A stretch of 64,000 nt of DNA from Candidatus Sumerlaea chitinivorans. GTDB taxonomy: Bacteria > Sumerlaeota > Sumerlaeia > Sumerlaeales > Sumerlaeaceae. The stretch is from positions 970,672 to 1,034,671 of the forward strand of contig CP030759.1 in the NCBI GenBank assembly GCA_003290465.1, written 5' to 3'. Positions 8,722 through 18,163 of the stretch are shown piece by piece. Positions within the stretch are counted from its first letter, which is position 1; each line of letters opens with the position of its first letter. The position numbers and the translations under genes are program-made. Under the pieces are notes generated by a model. It was not told the DNA's origin, did not search any database, and saw nothing but the letters and a program-made list of their open reading frames with translations.

Positions 8722-10371
8722 ATGAGCCAGGACGTATCACTTCTTCAAACCCATCGGCTAAAATATCAGCCCAAGATGCCTGCAGCTCTTGCAAGTGGGC
8801 GGGTTGGTATTCGCAAAGGCGAGTTTATTGAGCCGGCATCGCATGCCGAAGAAATTAAATCGCGTTTTCCAAAGTCCTATGGTTTACCGCTTGTGGAAAT
8901 CGTAGAAGGGGAAGGGGAACTCTCGAATGCACCGCTCAAAGTCGGCGTGGTGTTGAGCGGGGGGCCTGCACCGGGCGGACACAATGCGATTGCAGGGCTT
9001 TTCGACGCACTCAAAGCAGCAAATCCCTCCAGTCAGTTGTTCGGATTTCTAAACGGCCCAAAAGGGATTTTTACCTCTAAGTACGTCGAACTCGCAGCCG
9101 AGGACATTGATCGGTACCGCAACACTGGTGGTTTTGACATGATCGGGAGTGGCCGCGACAAGATCGAAACGGCTGAGCAATTGGCGGGCTGCGAGAAGAC
9201 GGCAAAAGAGTTGGGCCTGAATGCGCTTGTGGTTATTGGTGGGGACGACTCAAATACCAATGCGGCCATATTGGCTGAGCATTGTTTGGCCAATGGGATT
9301 CCGCTGCAAGTGATCGGCCTGCCGAAGACAATCGATGGCGACATGCGGAATCAGTTTATCGATGCCTCTTTCGGATTCGATAGCGCCGCAAAAACCTATG
9401 CCGAACTCGTCGGCAACATTTGCCGAGATGCCCGTTCTGGTCGAAAATACTATCATTTTATCAAGCTAATGGGCCGTGCCGCCAGCCACGTAGCCTTAGA
9501 AGTCGCTCTCCAGACACGACCGAACCTCACGATCATCTCTGAAGAGGTCAAAGCAAAGAAGCTCTCGCTAAAGGACGTGGTGGACACCATTGTGGACGTA
9601 GTTGTTCGGCGTGCAGAGGCTGGGAAAAACTACGGCGTGATTTTGATTCCCGAGGGACTTCTTGAGTTCTTGGCGGATTTTCAGGAATTCCTCAAGGAAC
9701 TGAGCTCGTTACTGAAACACGAAGAGCAAAAGCTTGAGAAGCTCTCGCGCGAAGAAAAGCGAAAATTCGTCGCAGAGAACCTGAAATCTGGGGCACTCTA
9801 CTCCACTCTGCCTCCAGCAATTCAAGATGCGGTGCTGATGCGCGATAGCCATGGGAATTTGACCGTTTCTCAGATCGAGACGGAGAAATTCCTCGCCGAG
9901 CTCGTGGCGAGCCGCTTAGAAGTGCTAAAGTCTAAAGGCAAGTACAGCGGGAAGTTTTCTGCGCTCACGCATTTCTTTGGTTACGAAGGCAGATGCATCT
10001 TCCCATCCAACTTTGATGCCGACTATACATACTGCCTTGGGTACGCAGCGGCTCAGCTAATCCGAGCGGGGCTGACAGGCTACACGGTCAGCGCGAAGAA
10101 TCTCGCCCACCCGGTAGATAAATGGGTCTTTGGTGGAGTCCCGGTAACTTCGATGCTCACCATGGAGCACCGCAAAGGCGAACTGAAACCGGTGATTGCA
10201 AAGAAACTGGTGGACCTCAACGAGGCGCCGTTCCAGTACTTTGCTAAACACCGAGACGAGTGGGTGGTTGAAGATGCGTATCTGGCGCCAGGCCCAATTC
10301 AGTACTTTGGTCCGTCTGAAATAGCTGACGCACGAACCAAGACACTTTTGCTTGAATCAGGTCTCATTTAG
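8722..10371 (+). CDS. pfp: Pyrophosphate-dependent phosphofructokinase (long form)
   Basis: 549 residues, matching the long PPi-dependent fructose-6-phosphate 1-phosphotransferase group. The donor-site signature GGDDSNTN (173-180) has Asp at the position that excludes ATP in PPi enzymes, and PKTIDGD (201-207) carries the Lys typical of them. Substrate-binding MGRAASHVALE is also present. The enzyme makes fructose 1,6-bisphosphate reversibly from pyrophosphate. GAGGG lies eight bases before the ATG. A second phosphofructokinase follows after only 17 bases, so the two are cotranscribed. Confidence 0.93.
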   Translation: MSQDVSLLQTHRLKYQPKMPAALASGRVGIRKGEFIEPASHAEEIKSRFPKSYGLPLVEIVEGEGELSNAPLKVGVVLSGGPAPGGHNAIAGLFDALKAANPSSQLFGFLNGPKGIFTSKYVELAAEDIDRYRNTGGFDMIGSGRDKIETAEQLAGCEKTAKELGLNALVVIGGDDSNTNAAILAEHCLANGIPLQVIGLPKTIDGDMRNQFIDASFGFDSAAKTYAELVGNICRDARSGRKYYHFIKLMGRAASHVALEVALQTRPNLTIISEEVKAKKLSLKDVVDTIVDVVVRRAEAGKNYGVILIPEGLLEFLADFQEFLKELSSLLKHEEQKLEKLSREEKRKFVAENLKSGALYSTLPPAIQDAVLMRDSHGNLTVSQIETEKFLAELVASRLEVLKSKGKYSGKFSALTHFFGYEGRCIFPSNFDADYTYCLGYAAAQLIRAGLTGYTVSAKNLAHPVDKWVFGGVPVTSMLTMEHRKGELKPVIAKKLVDLNEAPFQYFAKHRDEWVVEDAYLAPGPIQYFGPSEIADARTKTLLLESGLI

Positions 10372-10388
10372 GTGAAGCCTTCATCGCC

Positions 10389-11717
10389 ATGAGTGCGGAT
10401 GAGGCCGGTTTCCCAAGCGAAACGTTTGAAATCGACACATTAGGAGTCCCAACGATGCCCTCGCCGTTGCGGTTAGCACCTCGCTACGGCGAGGGCTTTC
10501 CATCATTTGTGACCGAGGACGTCCGTGTGCGCTTCAACATCGAGGTAAGCGCAAGGGACCCAGAATGTCGTGGCCCGCTATTTGAGAAGGCTGGACCGCG
10601 AGAACGTATCTTTTTCGACCCGCGAGAGACAAAAGCTGCGATCGTCACGTGTGGGGGGCTGTGTCCGGGGCTAAATAACGTGATCCGATCGATCTTTCTT
10701 GAGCTGTTTTTTAACTACGGGGTGAAAGAGATTTGGGGCATTCGTTACGGATATGCCGGCCTCAACCCGGCAAACGGTTTTGAGCCTCAACTTCTTACCG
10801 AAGAATGGGTTGAGTCCATCCTTAACGACGGGGGTACAAAACTCGGTAGCTCGCGGGGGCATCAGGATCCCGGAGTGATCGTGGATTTTCTTGTTAGCCG
10901 GGGCATGAATCTTCTGTTCTGTATCGGAGGGGACGGAACACAGCGGGGGGCTTGGGCGATTGCTCAGGAAGTGAAGCGACGGGGGTTGAAGATTGCTGTC
11001 GTCGGTATTCCAAAGACGATTGATAACGACATACCGTACGTCTCACCATCCTTCGGATACCACACAGCCATTGCGCGAGCACGAGATATTCTCGAAAGCG
11101 CTCACGCAGAAGCCAAAGGCGCGCCGTACGGCATTGGACTCGTAAAACTGATGGGGCGGGAAGCCGGATTCATCGCTGCTGGTGCTACCCTTGCAAGCCA
11201 ACAGGTGAACTTCTGTTTGGTACCCGAAGTGCCACTTATTCTGGACGGCGAACGGGGTTTTCTGAACGTGCTTCGTCAGAGGATGCTGGCGCGACAGCAC
11301 GCTGTAATCGCGCTCGCAGAAGGGGCTGGGCAAGACTTGTTTGGGACGGCTCACCGAGAATACGATGCTTCGGGAAATATCAAACTGCACGACATTGGGG
11401 GGTATCTACGCGAGCGGATTCTTTCCTACTTTGATTCGCATGGCCCAAAGGTGAATCTGAAATATTTTGAGCCCAGCTATTACATCCGAAGCGTCCCAGC
11501 GAACACCGTCGATATGTTGCTTTGTGACCAATACGCCCGCCACGCCGTCCATGCTGCCATGGCAGGCAAAACAGGGATGGTCATTGGATATTGGAACGAT
11601 AAATTCATTCACGTGCCAATGAGCGCAGTTGTTTCGAGCAAACGAAGATTGGATCTCGGATCAGAACTTTGGCGGGCAGTGTTAGCGGTAACGGGTCAGC
11701 CGGCAACATTTAGTTAA
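10389..11717 (+). CDS. Second 6-phosphofructokinase, ATP-type donor signature
   Basis: 442 residues. The catalytic set CGGLCPGLN (88-96), GGDGTQRGA (170-178) and PKTIDNDIP (198-206) is intact, with LMGREAGF later. GGDGT has Gly where PPi enzymes have Asp, which normally allows ATP. PKTIDND retains the Lys of the PPi group. This combination is known from the ATP-dependent plant/trypanosome-like branch of group III PFKs, so I infer ATP as donor, though activity cannot be settled from sequence. It is 17 bases downstream of the PPi-type paralogue. Confidence 0.85.
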   Translation: MSADEAGFPSETFEIDTLGVPTMPSPLRLAPRYGEGFPSFVTEDVRVRFNIEVSARDPECRGPLFEKAGPRERIFFDPRETKAAIVTCGGLCPGLNNVIRSIFLELFFNYGVKEIWGIRYGYAGLNPANGFEPQLLTEEWVESILNDGGTKLGSSRGHQDPGVIVDFLVSRGMNLLFCIGGDGTQRGAWAIAQEVKRRGLKIAVVGIPKTIDNDIPYVSPSFGYHTAIARARDILESAHAEAKGAPYGIGLVKLMGREAGFIAAGATLASQQVNFCLVPEVPLILDGERGFLNVLRQRMLARQHAVIALAEGAGQDLFGTAHREYDASGNIKLHDIGGYLRERILSYFDSHGPKVNLKYFEPSYYIRSVPANTVDMLLCDQYARHAVHAAMAGKTGMVIGYWNDKFIHVPMSAVVSSKRRLDLGSELWRAVLAVTGQPATFS

Positions 11718-11791
11718 GCTGATGGCGTGGCGCCAATGGTGCCGCAGTTCAAAAGGAGCTCTTCATGCCATTAAATCGTCGGCTTCTGCGC

Positions 11792-11811
11792 GAGTGCAGT
11801 CCGCGGCACTC
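11792..11811. other. Inverted repeat between convergent pfk and nuoC
   Basis: A perfect 6-bp repeat (GAGTGC, eight-base loop, GCACTC) lies in the 96-base gap between two convergent genes. No T run follows on either strand. It could be a weak bidirectional transcript end. Confidence 0.25.
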
Positions 11812-11813
11812 CC

Positions 11814-12425
11814 CTATTCGCCTGGTTTCGCTTGTGGTGATCCCTGAGTAGCCGCTGGATTTGGAGATTTCGAGGCCGGGGCTTTCAGAGGCACGATCGC
11901 TTTTGCGTCCTCGTCGGGTTTTGGGTACCAATCGTCGCCGCATTTCCTTACATTCGAGATCCCATGATACTCCAGAGGCTGCACATAGTCTTTTCGCAAA
12001 GGATGTCCCTCCCAATCCTCTGGACAAAGGATCCTCCGCAAGTCGGGATGCCCCTCGAAGATGATACCCATTAGATCGAACTGTTCACGCTCGTGCCAAT
12101 TGGCCGCAGGATACAAATCTGCGATCGACGCAATCACTGGATTGTCCCGCGGAATTTGCGCCTTTACTGCCAACGAGTGTTGGTAAGTGAGACTCGTCAG
12201 ATGATAGACGACTTCAAAGTGCATGGGATAGTCCACCCCAGTGATCAGCTGAAGGTAATCAAATGCCAAATCCCTGTTGTTCTTAAGTTCGTGAAGAACT
12301 TCCCGGACAGCAGAAGGATGGACGCAAATGGTTGGGGGAATGGTTCGATCCCTCAGTTCGACGACCTTTGTTGCGCCAAATTTGCTCTGCATGTGTTCAA
12401 AGATCAGAGTTGGCTCCATAGTCAT
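11814..12425 (-). CDS. nuoC: NADH-quinone oxidoreductase subunit C (stand-alone set)
   Basis: 203 residues. The NuoC/30-kDa signature WHEREQFDLMGIIFEGHPDLRRIL is followed by a Trp-Glu-Gly-His-Pro-Leu-Arg-Lys-Asp-Tyr segment. It sits in the peripheral arm of complex I beside the quinone site. The last 35 residues are a Pro/Ala/Lys-rich tail absent from most NuoC. GGAGA lies four bases before the ATG, and the start shares one base with the nuoB stop. No nuoD follows: transcription ends toward the convergent phosphofructokinase. A second, fused nuoCD exists at 42.5 kb. Confidence 0.92.
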   Translation of the reverse strand: MTMEPTLIFEHMQSKFGATKVVELRDRTIPPTICVHPSAVREVLHELKNNRDLAFDYLQLITGVDYPMHFEVVYHLTSLTYQHSLAVKAQIPRDNPVIASIADLYPAANWHEREQFDLMGIIFEGHPDLRRILCPEDWEGHPLRKDYVQPLEYHGISNVRKCGDDWYPKPDEDAKAIVPLKAPASKSPNPAATQGSPQAKPGE

Positions 12426-13072
12426 TAATTCTCCGTAGCTTGGGGGAAACGGGGATCCACGACAGAGCGCCCCAAGGGATCCGGATACAACCCGAGCTTC
12501 GCTGCGACTGGGTGCTCACTTCGGACTTTCTCTTGGAGTCGCATGAGTGCTTCTAAGAGAGTCTCGGGACGCGGCGGGCACCCTGGAACATAAACGTCGA
12601 CAGGGACGATTTTATCAACCCCTTTCACGACGTGGTAGCCATGAAGTGAATACGGGCCACCACCGAGGACACATGCGCCCATAGCAATCACATACTTGGG
12701 TTCGGGCATTTGATCGAAAAGCCGTTTAACGCGTGGAGCCATTTTGTAGGTCACAGTGCCGGCGACGATCATCACGTCGGCCTGCCGAGGGGTCGCCCGG
12801 AACGCGCCCGCCCCAAACCGGTCAATGTCATATCTCGAAGCGCCGGTCGCCATCATTTCTATTGCACAGCAGGCCAACCCAAACGTCATTGGCCAAAGGC
12901 TGCTGAGCCGTGCCCAATTGATGATTGAATCCAGGGGCGCTACGTACAAAGCTCGATCAAGGCCTTCCTTGCGAATGGCTTCATTGAGTTCTTTGCGGAT
13001 TCGCTCACGTTCTCGATCCGAATGATCTGCTGGGACCTCGTATCTAAGGCGTGGATCCAGAAGGCTCCCCAT
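12425..13072 (-). CDS. nuoB: NADH-quinone oxidoreductase subunit B (stand-alone set)
   Basis: 215 residues from ATG 13072, which has AGGAGA seven bases upstream; a longer open frame upstream is nuoA antisense. NuoB carries cluster N2, the electron donor to quinone. All four ligands are seen: Cys68, Cys69 ([10 protein letters not shown]), Cys134 ([11 protein letters not shown]) and Cys165 (VPGCPPRPE). The wording ([23 protein letters not shown]) is that of the 14-subunit bacterial/mitochondrial type. It differs from the NuoB at 42 kb, which reads like E. coli. It has a charged N-terminal extension of about 45 residues. Confidence 0.95.
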   Translation of the reverse strand: MGSLLDPRLRYEVPADHSDRERERIRKELNEAIRKEGLDRALYVAPLDSIINWARLSSLWPMTFGLACCAIEMMATGASRYDIDRFGAGAFRATPRQADVMIVAGTVTYKMAPRVKRLFDQMPEPKYVIAMGACVLGGGPYSLHGYHVVKGVDKIVPVDVYVPGCPPRPETLLEALMRLQEKVRSEHPVAAKLGLYPDPLGRSVVDPRFPQATEN

Positions 13073-13073
13073 G

Positions 13074-13574
13074 TTACAGTCTCCTATTCGCGAGTTCTCG
13101 CAGTTCAAGTTCCCGTTCCAGATCAGCGTCTGTGGGCCCAATTGAAGTTGAGCGGGAAAATTCTGACGAGGGTTCTGAGTGGCTGCGAAGCCAATCCAAG
13201 TTTCCAAAGCGCCATGCGTAAGCAAGCGCAACCACCAGTACGGCAACAAAACCGAGTATCTCAAGAAGCGCGACCCAGCCGAGCCCGTGTTGAGTAAACC
13301 ACCGAAGCACCCGCGCAACAGGGAAGAGAAAAACAGTTTCTACATCGAAGACGAGAAATACGAGTGCGATCGTATAAAACCGGATGTTGTAACGAACCCA
13401 CGCGCTTCCGACCGTTGGCTCGCCGCACTCATAGATGCGGGCCTTATCCTTGGATGGCAAATGAGGGCGGAGTAGGGCACCAATCCCTAAGTTGACGTAA
13501 ACAAACGCGAGACCCACTGCGAAAAAGATCAAAGCTGCTAAGAAATCAAAATGAATACGTTCAATCTGGAGCAT
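13074..13574 (-). CDS. nuoA: NADH-quinone oxidoreductase subunit A (stand-alone set)
   Basis: 166 residues with three membrane helices and the NuoA signature [15 protein letters not shown]...[21 protein letters not shown], including the conserved Cys of the TM1-2 loop. It is a membrane-arm subunit near the quinone channel. A charged C-terminal extension of about 35 residues follows the last helix; most NuoA are about 120-130 residues. One base separates its stop from the nuoB start. It is the first gene of the isolated nuoABC. The 246 bases upstream hold no gene. Confidence 0.93.
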   Translation of the reverse strand: MLQIERIHFDFLAALIFFAVGLAFVYVNLGIGALLRPHLPSKDKARIYECGEPTVGSAWVRYNIRFYTIALVFLVFDVETVFLFPVARVLRWFTQHGLGWVALLEILGFVAVLVVALAYAWRFGNLDWLRSHSEPSSEFSRSTSIGPTDADLERELELRELANRRL

Positions 13575-13820
13575 GGCAAAATACCTGTTGTCTCACCATA
13601 TCCGCTTTTCGGTAGCTCATTCAAATGTCTATCTCTGGCTTGAGTGCCGCAGGCCGCCTTGGAAGCAGAAGTCCGACCCGCTCTGGATCATCGCAGTGCG
13701 AACACCGAAACAGGGTAAAAAAAGTTTTGTCCGAATGGATTTTAGGCTTGCATGTCGCTGTGCTTGCCAATTAGCGTAAATTTACTGAGGTTAGAATAAA
13801 CTGCCCAAGGAGGCTGAATC
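13575..13820. promoter_or_regulatory. Divergent promoter region of nuoA and the small lipoprotein genes
   Basis: This 246-base gap holds no gene. On the plus side TAGAAT (13792-13797) is a fair -10 element, but the best -35 (TTGCCA, 13764-13769) is 22 bases away. A perfect 10-base palindrome GTAAATTTAC (13776-13785) lies just before TAGAAT and could be an operator. Confidence 0.3.
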
Positions 13821-13976
13821 ATGAAAGCCATCGCAATCGCCGTTCTTACGGTCTTTGCGGCTGTCACGCTTGCTGGCTGCTGCTACAAGACAAAGAAGTA
13901 CCCATACCCACATTATGATTTGTCGCCGGCAAAGGTCTGTGGAGCCGGGCCGTGTGCGCCTGCACCGTGTAAGTAA
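13821..13976 (+). CDS. Tiny Cys-rich lipoprotein 1
   Basis: 51 residues beginning MKAIAIAVLTVFAAVTLAGCC. A lipobox LAGC with Cys20 marks it for lipoprotein processing, leaving a mature peptide of only 32 residues. Cys21, Cys40, Cys45 and Cys50 occur in a Gly/Pro-rich tail (GAGPCAPAPC). AGGAGG lies seven bases before the ATG, an excellent ribosome-binding site. The next small lipoprotein starts two bases after its stop. I know no family for it; the Cys spacing could bind a metal or form disulphides. Confidence 0.75.
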   Translation: MKAIAIAVLTVFAAVTLAGCCYKTKKYPYPHYDLSPAKVCGAGPCAPAPCK

Positions 13977-13978
13977 CC

Positions 13979-14173
13979 ATGAAACTACTTGCTACGATCA
14001 TCTTGGCGCTGAGTCTGGGGGGATGCTGCATGAGTGGCGGGTACTATGTTTCCTGCCATCGAGAGGTGGGGCCTCACCGCATCAGTGGGCCATGTCGAGC
14101 CGCGACTTCGGTGAGTTGGAGTTGTAGTACTTGCCAAAATTGCAGCGTGCAGAAGCAACCATCCAGCCGTTGA
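13979..14173 (+). CDS. Tiny Cys-rich lipoprotein 2
   Basis: 64 residues beginning MKLLATIILALSLGGCC with lipobox LGGC, so Cys16 is the lipidated residue. The mature part has six more Cys (17, 26, 39, 49, 52, 55), including SCSTCQNC. It follows the similar lipoprotein after two bases and ends just before a strong terminator, so the pair forms its own small operon. The two share a GCC start to the mature peptide and Cys richness, suggesting related or paired function. The family is not recognised. Confidence 0.7.
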   Translation: MKLLATIILALSLGGCCMSGGYYVSCHREVGPHRISGPCRAATSVSWSCSTCQNCSVQKQPSSR

Positions 14174-14194
14174 TCGGTAGAGAGAGGAGAAGTT

Positions 14195-14224
14195 CCGCCC
14201 CGACTTTTTCGGGGCGGTTTTTTT
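14195..14224 (+). terminator. Strong Rho-independent terminator
   Basis: A perfect 9-bp GC-rich stem (CCGCCCCGA, five-base loop, TCGGGGCGG) is followed directly by seven T. It ends the two-lipoprotein operon and is the clearest intrinsic terminator in the window. Confidence 0.95.
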
Positions 14225-14409
14225 ATGCTATTGACTCAATGGTGTTGGCTTTGCGTCTTCGTTGCCGTAGATCCCCCGAATGTTGAGTCTCGGAAAAATT
14301 TGCGAACATGGTTCGGCGGGCTCTGCTGTGCTCTGGCGTTTGCGCTGTCCATGCGGTGCCGCTTCGCCACGGTCGATAGAAGGTAGATTCTTTAGAAAGG
14401 GATCAAAAT

Positions 14410-15378
14410 ATGCCTGTCGAGACAGCTACGGAAACAGTATTTCGTCACAAACATTTACTTGGGTTGGAAGAACTGTCCGCAGAGGAAATCACGCTAATCC
14501 TCGATACTGCTGCGGGCATGAAGGAGATCTTCACTCGGACAGTGAAAAAGGTCCCAACCCTACGCGGCAAAACGGTGTGCAATTTGTTTTTTGAGAATTC
14601 CACACGTACCCGCACCTCTTTTGAAATCGCTGCCAAACGTTTGTCGGCCGATGTGGTGAACTTCAATGTGGCTACCAGCAGTGTTGCTAAAGGGGAGTCG
14701 CTTTTGGACACGGCTCGCACGATTCAAGCGATGGGAGTCGATTTCGTGGTGATGCGGCACTCATGCCCCGGAACGCCTCACCTCCTATCACGTCGCCTTC
14801 AGATGAGCGTCATCAATGCTGGGGACGGCGCGCACGAGCATCCCACCCAAGGGCTGTTGGATGTTTTTACGATTCGCGAACGGAAAGGGCGCATTGAAGG
14901 CCTGAAGATCGCCATTGTTGGTGACATACTGCACTCGCGGGTCGCTCGGTCCAACATCTGGGCCCTAACCAAATTGGGGGCTCGTGTGGCATTAGTCGGA
15001 CCTTCTACGTTGGTCCCTCGGGAATTTGAAAAGCTTGGCTGCGAGATCCATTACGACCTTCAAAAAGGCATCGCGGACGCCGACGTCATTAACCTTTTGC
15101 GAATCCAGCTGGAACGCCAGCGCAAGAACCTTTTCCCCTCCATCCGCGAATATCGCTTGCTCTACGGGCTCACGCGTGAGCGACTCGCATGGGCAAAACC
15201 CGATGTGCTAATCATGCACCCCGGCCCAGTGAACCGTGGTGTCGAAATTTCTCAAGAAGTTGCGGATGGAGATCAGTCCGCCATTAATGAGCAGGTCACG
15301 AATGGCATTGCGGTGCGCATGGCTGTGCTATACTTGCTCAGCGGAGGGGCAGCGCGTCAGCTTAATGCTCGCGATTGA
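14410..15378 (+). CDS. pyrB: Aspartate carbamoyltransferase catalytic subunit
   Basis: 322 residues. The enzyme joins carbamoyl phosphate and aspartate in pyrimidine synthesis. Signatures seen are STRTRTSFE (64-72), HPTQ (144-147) and HPGPVNRG (270-277), the last typical of ATCase rather than ornithine carbamoyltransferase. AAAGGG lies before the ATG. No pyrC or pyrI is adjacent. The 185 bases between the upstream terminator and the start hold no gene; they may carry a leader, but I see no clear attenuator. Confidence 0.95.
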   Translation: MPVETATETVFRHKHLLGLEELSAEEITLILDTAAGMKEIFTRTVKKVPTLRGKTVCNLFFENSTRTRTSFEIAAKRLSADVVNFNVATSSVAKGESLLDTARTIQAMGVDFVVMRHSCPGTPHLLSRRLQMSVINAGDGAHEHPTQGLLDVFTIRERKGRIEGLKIAIVGDILHSRVARSNIWALTKLGARVALVGPSTLVPREFEKLGCEIHYDLQKGIADADVINLLRIQLERQRKNLFPSIREYRLLYGLTRERLAWAKPDVLIMHPGPVNRGVEISQEVADGDQSAINEQVTNGIAVRMAVLYLLSGGAARQLNARD

Positions 15379-15508
15379 ACGTCGTTGCTTCAAAACTCTT
15401 CACTGATTGCGTAATGCAAGCCTCCGCCGAATGCTAAAGACGGAACGGCGCACTGCAAAGACCTGCACCCGAATGTAGCATGAAATGGCCAATCGAGCTG
15501 AGTGCACC

Positions 15509-16003
15509 TTATTGCGGCTTTGTCAGTGTCCGGAACTGATTTGCCATAGCAAGGGCAGCCAAAGCGGCCTCGTAGCCTTTATTGCAGGACTTCTCCCCCG
15601 CTCTTTCCAAAGCTTGCTCGACAGTTGCAACCGTGAGAATCGCATTACCGATGGCAATCTCCGCCTCCAATGCCAGATCTGCGACTCCCCTCATGGCTTG
15701 CTCAGCCACAAAATGATAGTGATCGGTCTCCCCGCGGATCACACACCCGCAACAAACCATCCCGTGGAATGCTTTTTCTCCCGAGCCATAGCGAGCGACG
15801 CGCGTCGCTAAAGCTGGGATTTCAAGTCCGCCGGGACACCAAAAGACCTCAATATCAGCAGGAGCTACGCCGTTTTCCAGCAATGCGTCGATTGCCCCCT
15901 GAACAAGTTTCTCAGTGATAAAATCATTGTAGCGCGAGGCAATGATGGCAAAACGCAGTCCTGTGCCGGCAGTCGTGAACTCATGATTCAGAATCTCTTG
16001 CAT
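15509..16003 (-). CDS. ribH: 6,7-dimethyl-8-ribityllumazine synthase
   Basis: 164 residues, the expected size. RibH condenses 5-amino-6-ribitylaminouracil with dihydroxybutanone phosphate in riboflavin synthesis and forms capsid-like shells. Seen: the substrate segment SRYNDFI near the start, PGGLEIP (57-63), and GCVIRGETDHYHFV, whose His95 matches the conserved catalytic His. GAGGA lies six bases before the ATG. It is isolated from other rib genes and divergent from trpF. Confidence 0.95.
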   Translation of the reverse strand: MQEILNHEFTTAGTGLRFAIIASRYNDFITEKLVQGAIDALLENGVAPADIEVFWCPGGLEIPALATRVARYGSGEKAFHGMVCCGCVIRGETDHYHFVAEQAMRGVADLALEAEIAIGNAILTVATVEQALERAGEKSCNKGYEAALAALAMANQFRTLTKPQ

Positions 16004-16106
16004 CGCATTTCCTCAAATGAACGGCTCACTTTGTTGTCATGCTATGCAGCAACCCTGTGGAACAAACTGCTGCGCGCATTCATCAAGACAACTTTATACG
16101 GAGCCA

Positions 16107-16748
16107 ATGGCAACTAAAGTCAAAATATGCGGTATAACCTCGGTTGCGGATGCGCTTCATGCTGCTGCATGCGGGGCGGATTTCTTGGGATTTGTGTTTT
16201 ATCCGAAGAGTCCTCGCTATGTAGTCCCTGAGCGCGCAAAGGAGATTGTTGAAGAGGTCTCTCACGAATTTCCCTCCATCATCCCTGTCGCTGTTGTAGT
16301 CAATGAACCCTTTGATCAGCTTTTGCGCCTCAGTGAGCATTCGGGTATCCGATGGTTTCAGCTCCATGGCGAAGAATCTCCGGCGCTTTGCGCACAGGTT
16401 CGTGGCTGCGGAATGACTGTGATTAAGGCTCTTAGATTTGGTGCCGGTGCACCTCCCGTAGCTTGGGAGGAGTATCGGGTAGATTATTTTCTCTGCGATA
16501 CGTTTGACTCAAAACAAGCCGGCGGAACTGGACGAGCGTGGGAGACGAATGCCTTGCCTGCTGGCTTCCCCCTGAAACATAGTTTTCTTGCTGGTGGGTT
16601 GCGCCCTGCTACCGTGAGTGCGCTCATTCGCGAGTTGCGTCCATGGGGTGTAGATGTGTCCAGCGGCGTGGAAATTCGTCCGGGAGTTAAAGATCGCAAA
16701 TTGGTGGAATCATTTATCAGCGCAGTTCGGCACGCTGAGAGTTCGTAA
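16107..16748 (+). CDS. trpF: Phosphoribosylanthranilate isomerase
   Basis: 213 residues from ATG 16107, which matches the family start KVKICGIT with the general base Cys8 and has CGGAG just upstream. The frame is open 30 codons further but unlike the family. TrpF makes the CdRP intermediate of tryptophan synthesis. The catalytic acid Asp131 (LCDTFD) and the phosphate-binding LAGGLRP and GVDVSSGVE are present. trpB follows after 37 bases on the same strand, so the two form an operon. Confidence 0.95.
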   Translation: MATKVKICGITSVADALHAAACGADFLGFVFYPKSPRYVVPERAKEIVEEVSHEFPSIIPVAVVVNEPFDQLLRLSEHSGIRWFQLHGEESPALCAQVRGCGMTVIKALRFGAGAPPVAWEEYRVDYFLCDTFDSKQAGGTGRAWETNALPAGFPLKHSFLAGGLRPATVSALIRELRPWGVDVSSGVEIRPGVKDRKLVESFISAVRHAESS

Positions 16749-16785
16749 GGGATGAAGGAAGAGTTGTTTTTATCTAAACAAGAAA

Positions 16786-18018
16786 GTGGGTACTAACGTG
16801 GGTAGCAAATCGACTTCAGCCATGATTGCGCTTCCCGATGAGCGCGGATACTTTGGAGAATTTGGGGGGCGTTACGTCCCGGAGACCTTAATGCCTGCCC
16901 TCATCCAGCTCGAAAGACAGTATCTTGAGCTCAGGAAAGATCCTGAATTTCGACGAGAGTTGGAAGCTTTGCTGCGCGATTACGTTGGGCGCCCCACCCC
17001 ACTCTACTTTGCCAAGCAACTCTCACAACGGCTGGGAAAAGGTTGTCGAGTCTACTTGAAGCGTGAGGATCTCTGCCACACAGGCGCCCACAAAATCAAC
17101 AATACCCTTGGCCAAGCCTTACTTGCCCAGCGGTTAGGAAAGCGTCGCATCATTGCGGAAACAGGTGCCGGGCAGCATGGTGTCGCAACTGCGACAGCTT
17201 GTGCGTTGCTCGGACTCGAATGCGACGTATACATGGGCGCAGAGGATATCGAGCGGCAAAAGCTAAACGTTTTTCGCATGGAATTGTTAGGGGCGCGTGT
17301 GATCGAGGTTCGCAGTGGCACGTGCACACTCAAAGATGCCACTAATGAGGCTATGCGCGATTGGATGGCAAACTGCGATCACACCCATTACATTATTGGT
17401 TCCGCAGTTGGGCCCCACCCCTTTCCGATGATGGTGAGAGATTTTCAAAGCGTCATCGGACACGAGACACGCGATCAGATTCTGGAAAAAGAAGGACGCC
17501 TTCCCGATGCGATTGTGGCGTGTGTTGGAGGGGGAAGTAATGCGATCGGTATTTTTTATCCCTTCATCGAGGATAAAGGTGTGCGTTTAATCGGTGTTGA
17601 AGCAGCCGGGCGGGGGCTTGCAACAGGTTTGCATGCAGCCAGTATTTGCAAAGGTGAAGTCGGTGTATTTCACGGGGCGCGCAGTTTTGTTTTGCAGACC
17701 GAGGACGGCCAAATTACCCCCGCGCACTCAATTTCTGCTGGGCTTGATTATCCCGGGACAGGTCCTGAGCACAGCTATTTAGCCGCTACCGGACGGGCCC
17801 AATACGTTGCGGTGACCGACACGGAGGCTTTGGACGGGGTGAAGCTCCTTTGTGAAACCGAGGGCATCATTCCAGCTCTTGAGAGCGCCCACGCTGTCGC
17901 CTACGTTCGTGAGCTCATTTCAACTTTGCCTGAGCAATCCGTGATCGTAATTAATATCTCAGGTCGTGGGGATAAAGACGTATTTTCGATTGCAAAAGCC
18001 TTGGGGCGCACGCTGTAG
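16786..18018 (+). CDS. trpB: Tryptophan synthase beta chain
   Basis: 410 residues from GTG 16786. TrpB joins indole and serine using PLP. The PLP lysine is Lys103 in HTGAHKINN, and the phosphate loop GGGSNAIG is at 248-255. The N-terminal [15 protein letters not shown] is that of the TrpB1 type that partners TrpA. trpA does not follow, so the alpha chain must be encoded elsewhere. The start is uncertain: GTG codons at 16786 and 16798 and an ATG at 16822 are all possible, and none has a strong ribosome-binding site. Confidence 0.95.
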   Translation: MGTNVGSKSTSAMIALPDERGYFGEFGGRYVPETLMPALIQLERQYLELRKDPEFRRELEALLRDYVGRPTPLYFAKQLSQRLGKGCRVYLKREDLCHTGAHKINNTLGQALLAQRLGKRRIIAETGAGQHGVATATACALLGLECDVYMGAEDIERQKLNVFRMELLGARVIEVRSGTCTLKDATNEAMRDWMANCDHTHYIIGSAVGPHPFPMMVRDFQSVIGHETRDQILEKEGRLPDAIVACVGGGSNAIGIFYPFIEDKGVRLIGVEAAGRGLATGLHAASICKGEVGVFHGARSFVLQTEDGQITPAHSISAGLDYPGTGPEHSYLAATGRAQYVAVTDTEALDGVKLLCETEGIIPALESAHAVAYVRELISTLPEQSVIVINISGRGDKDVFSIAKALGRTL

Positions 18019-18163
18019 GAACAAGACGAGAGTTGTCACGGGGGAGACTTGCTTTCGGGTAAAAGCCAAGAAGTGATTTGAACAGGGTGACCTGAGAGCC
18101 ATCTCGTCCTTAACCTGCTGTTGTGTCGGAGTTCATCTTGCGCTTCCAAGCGCGACAGTTGGA

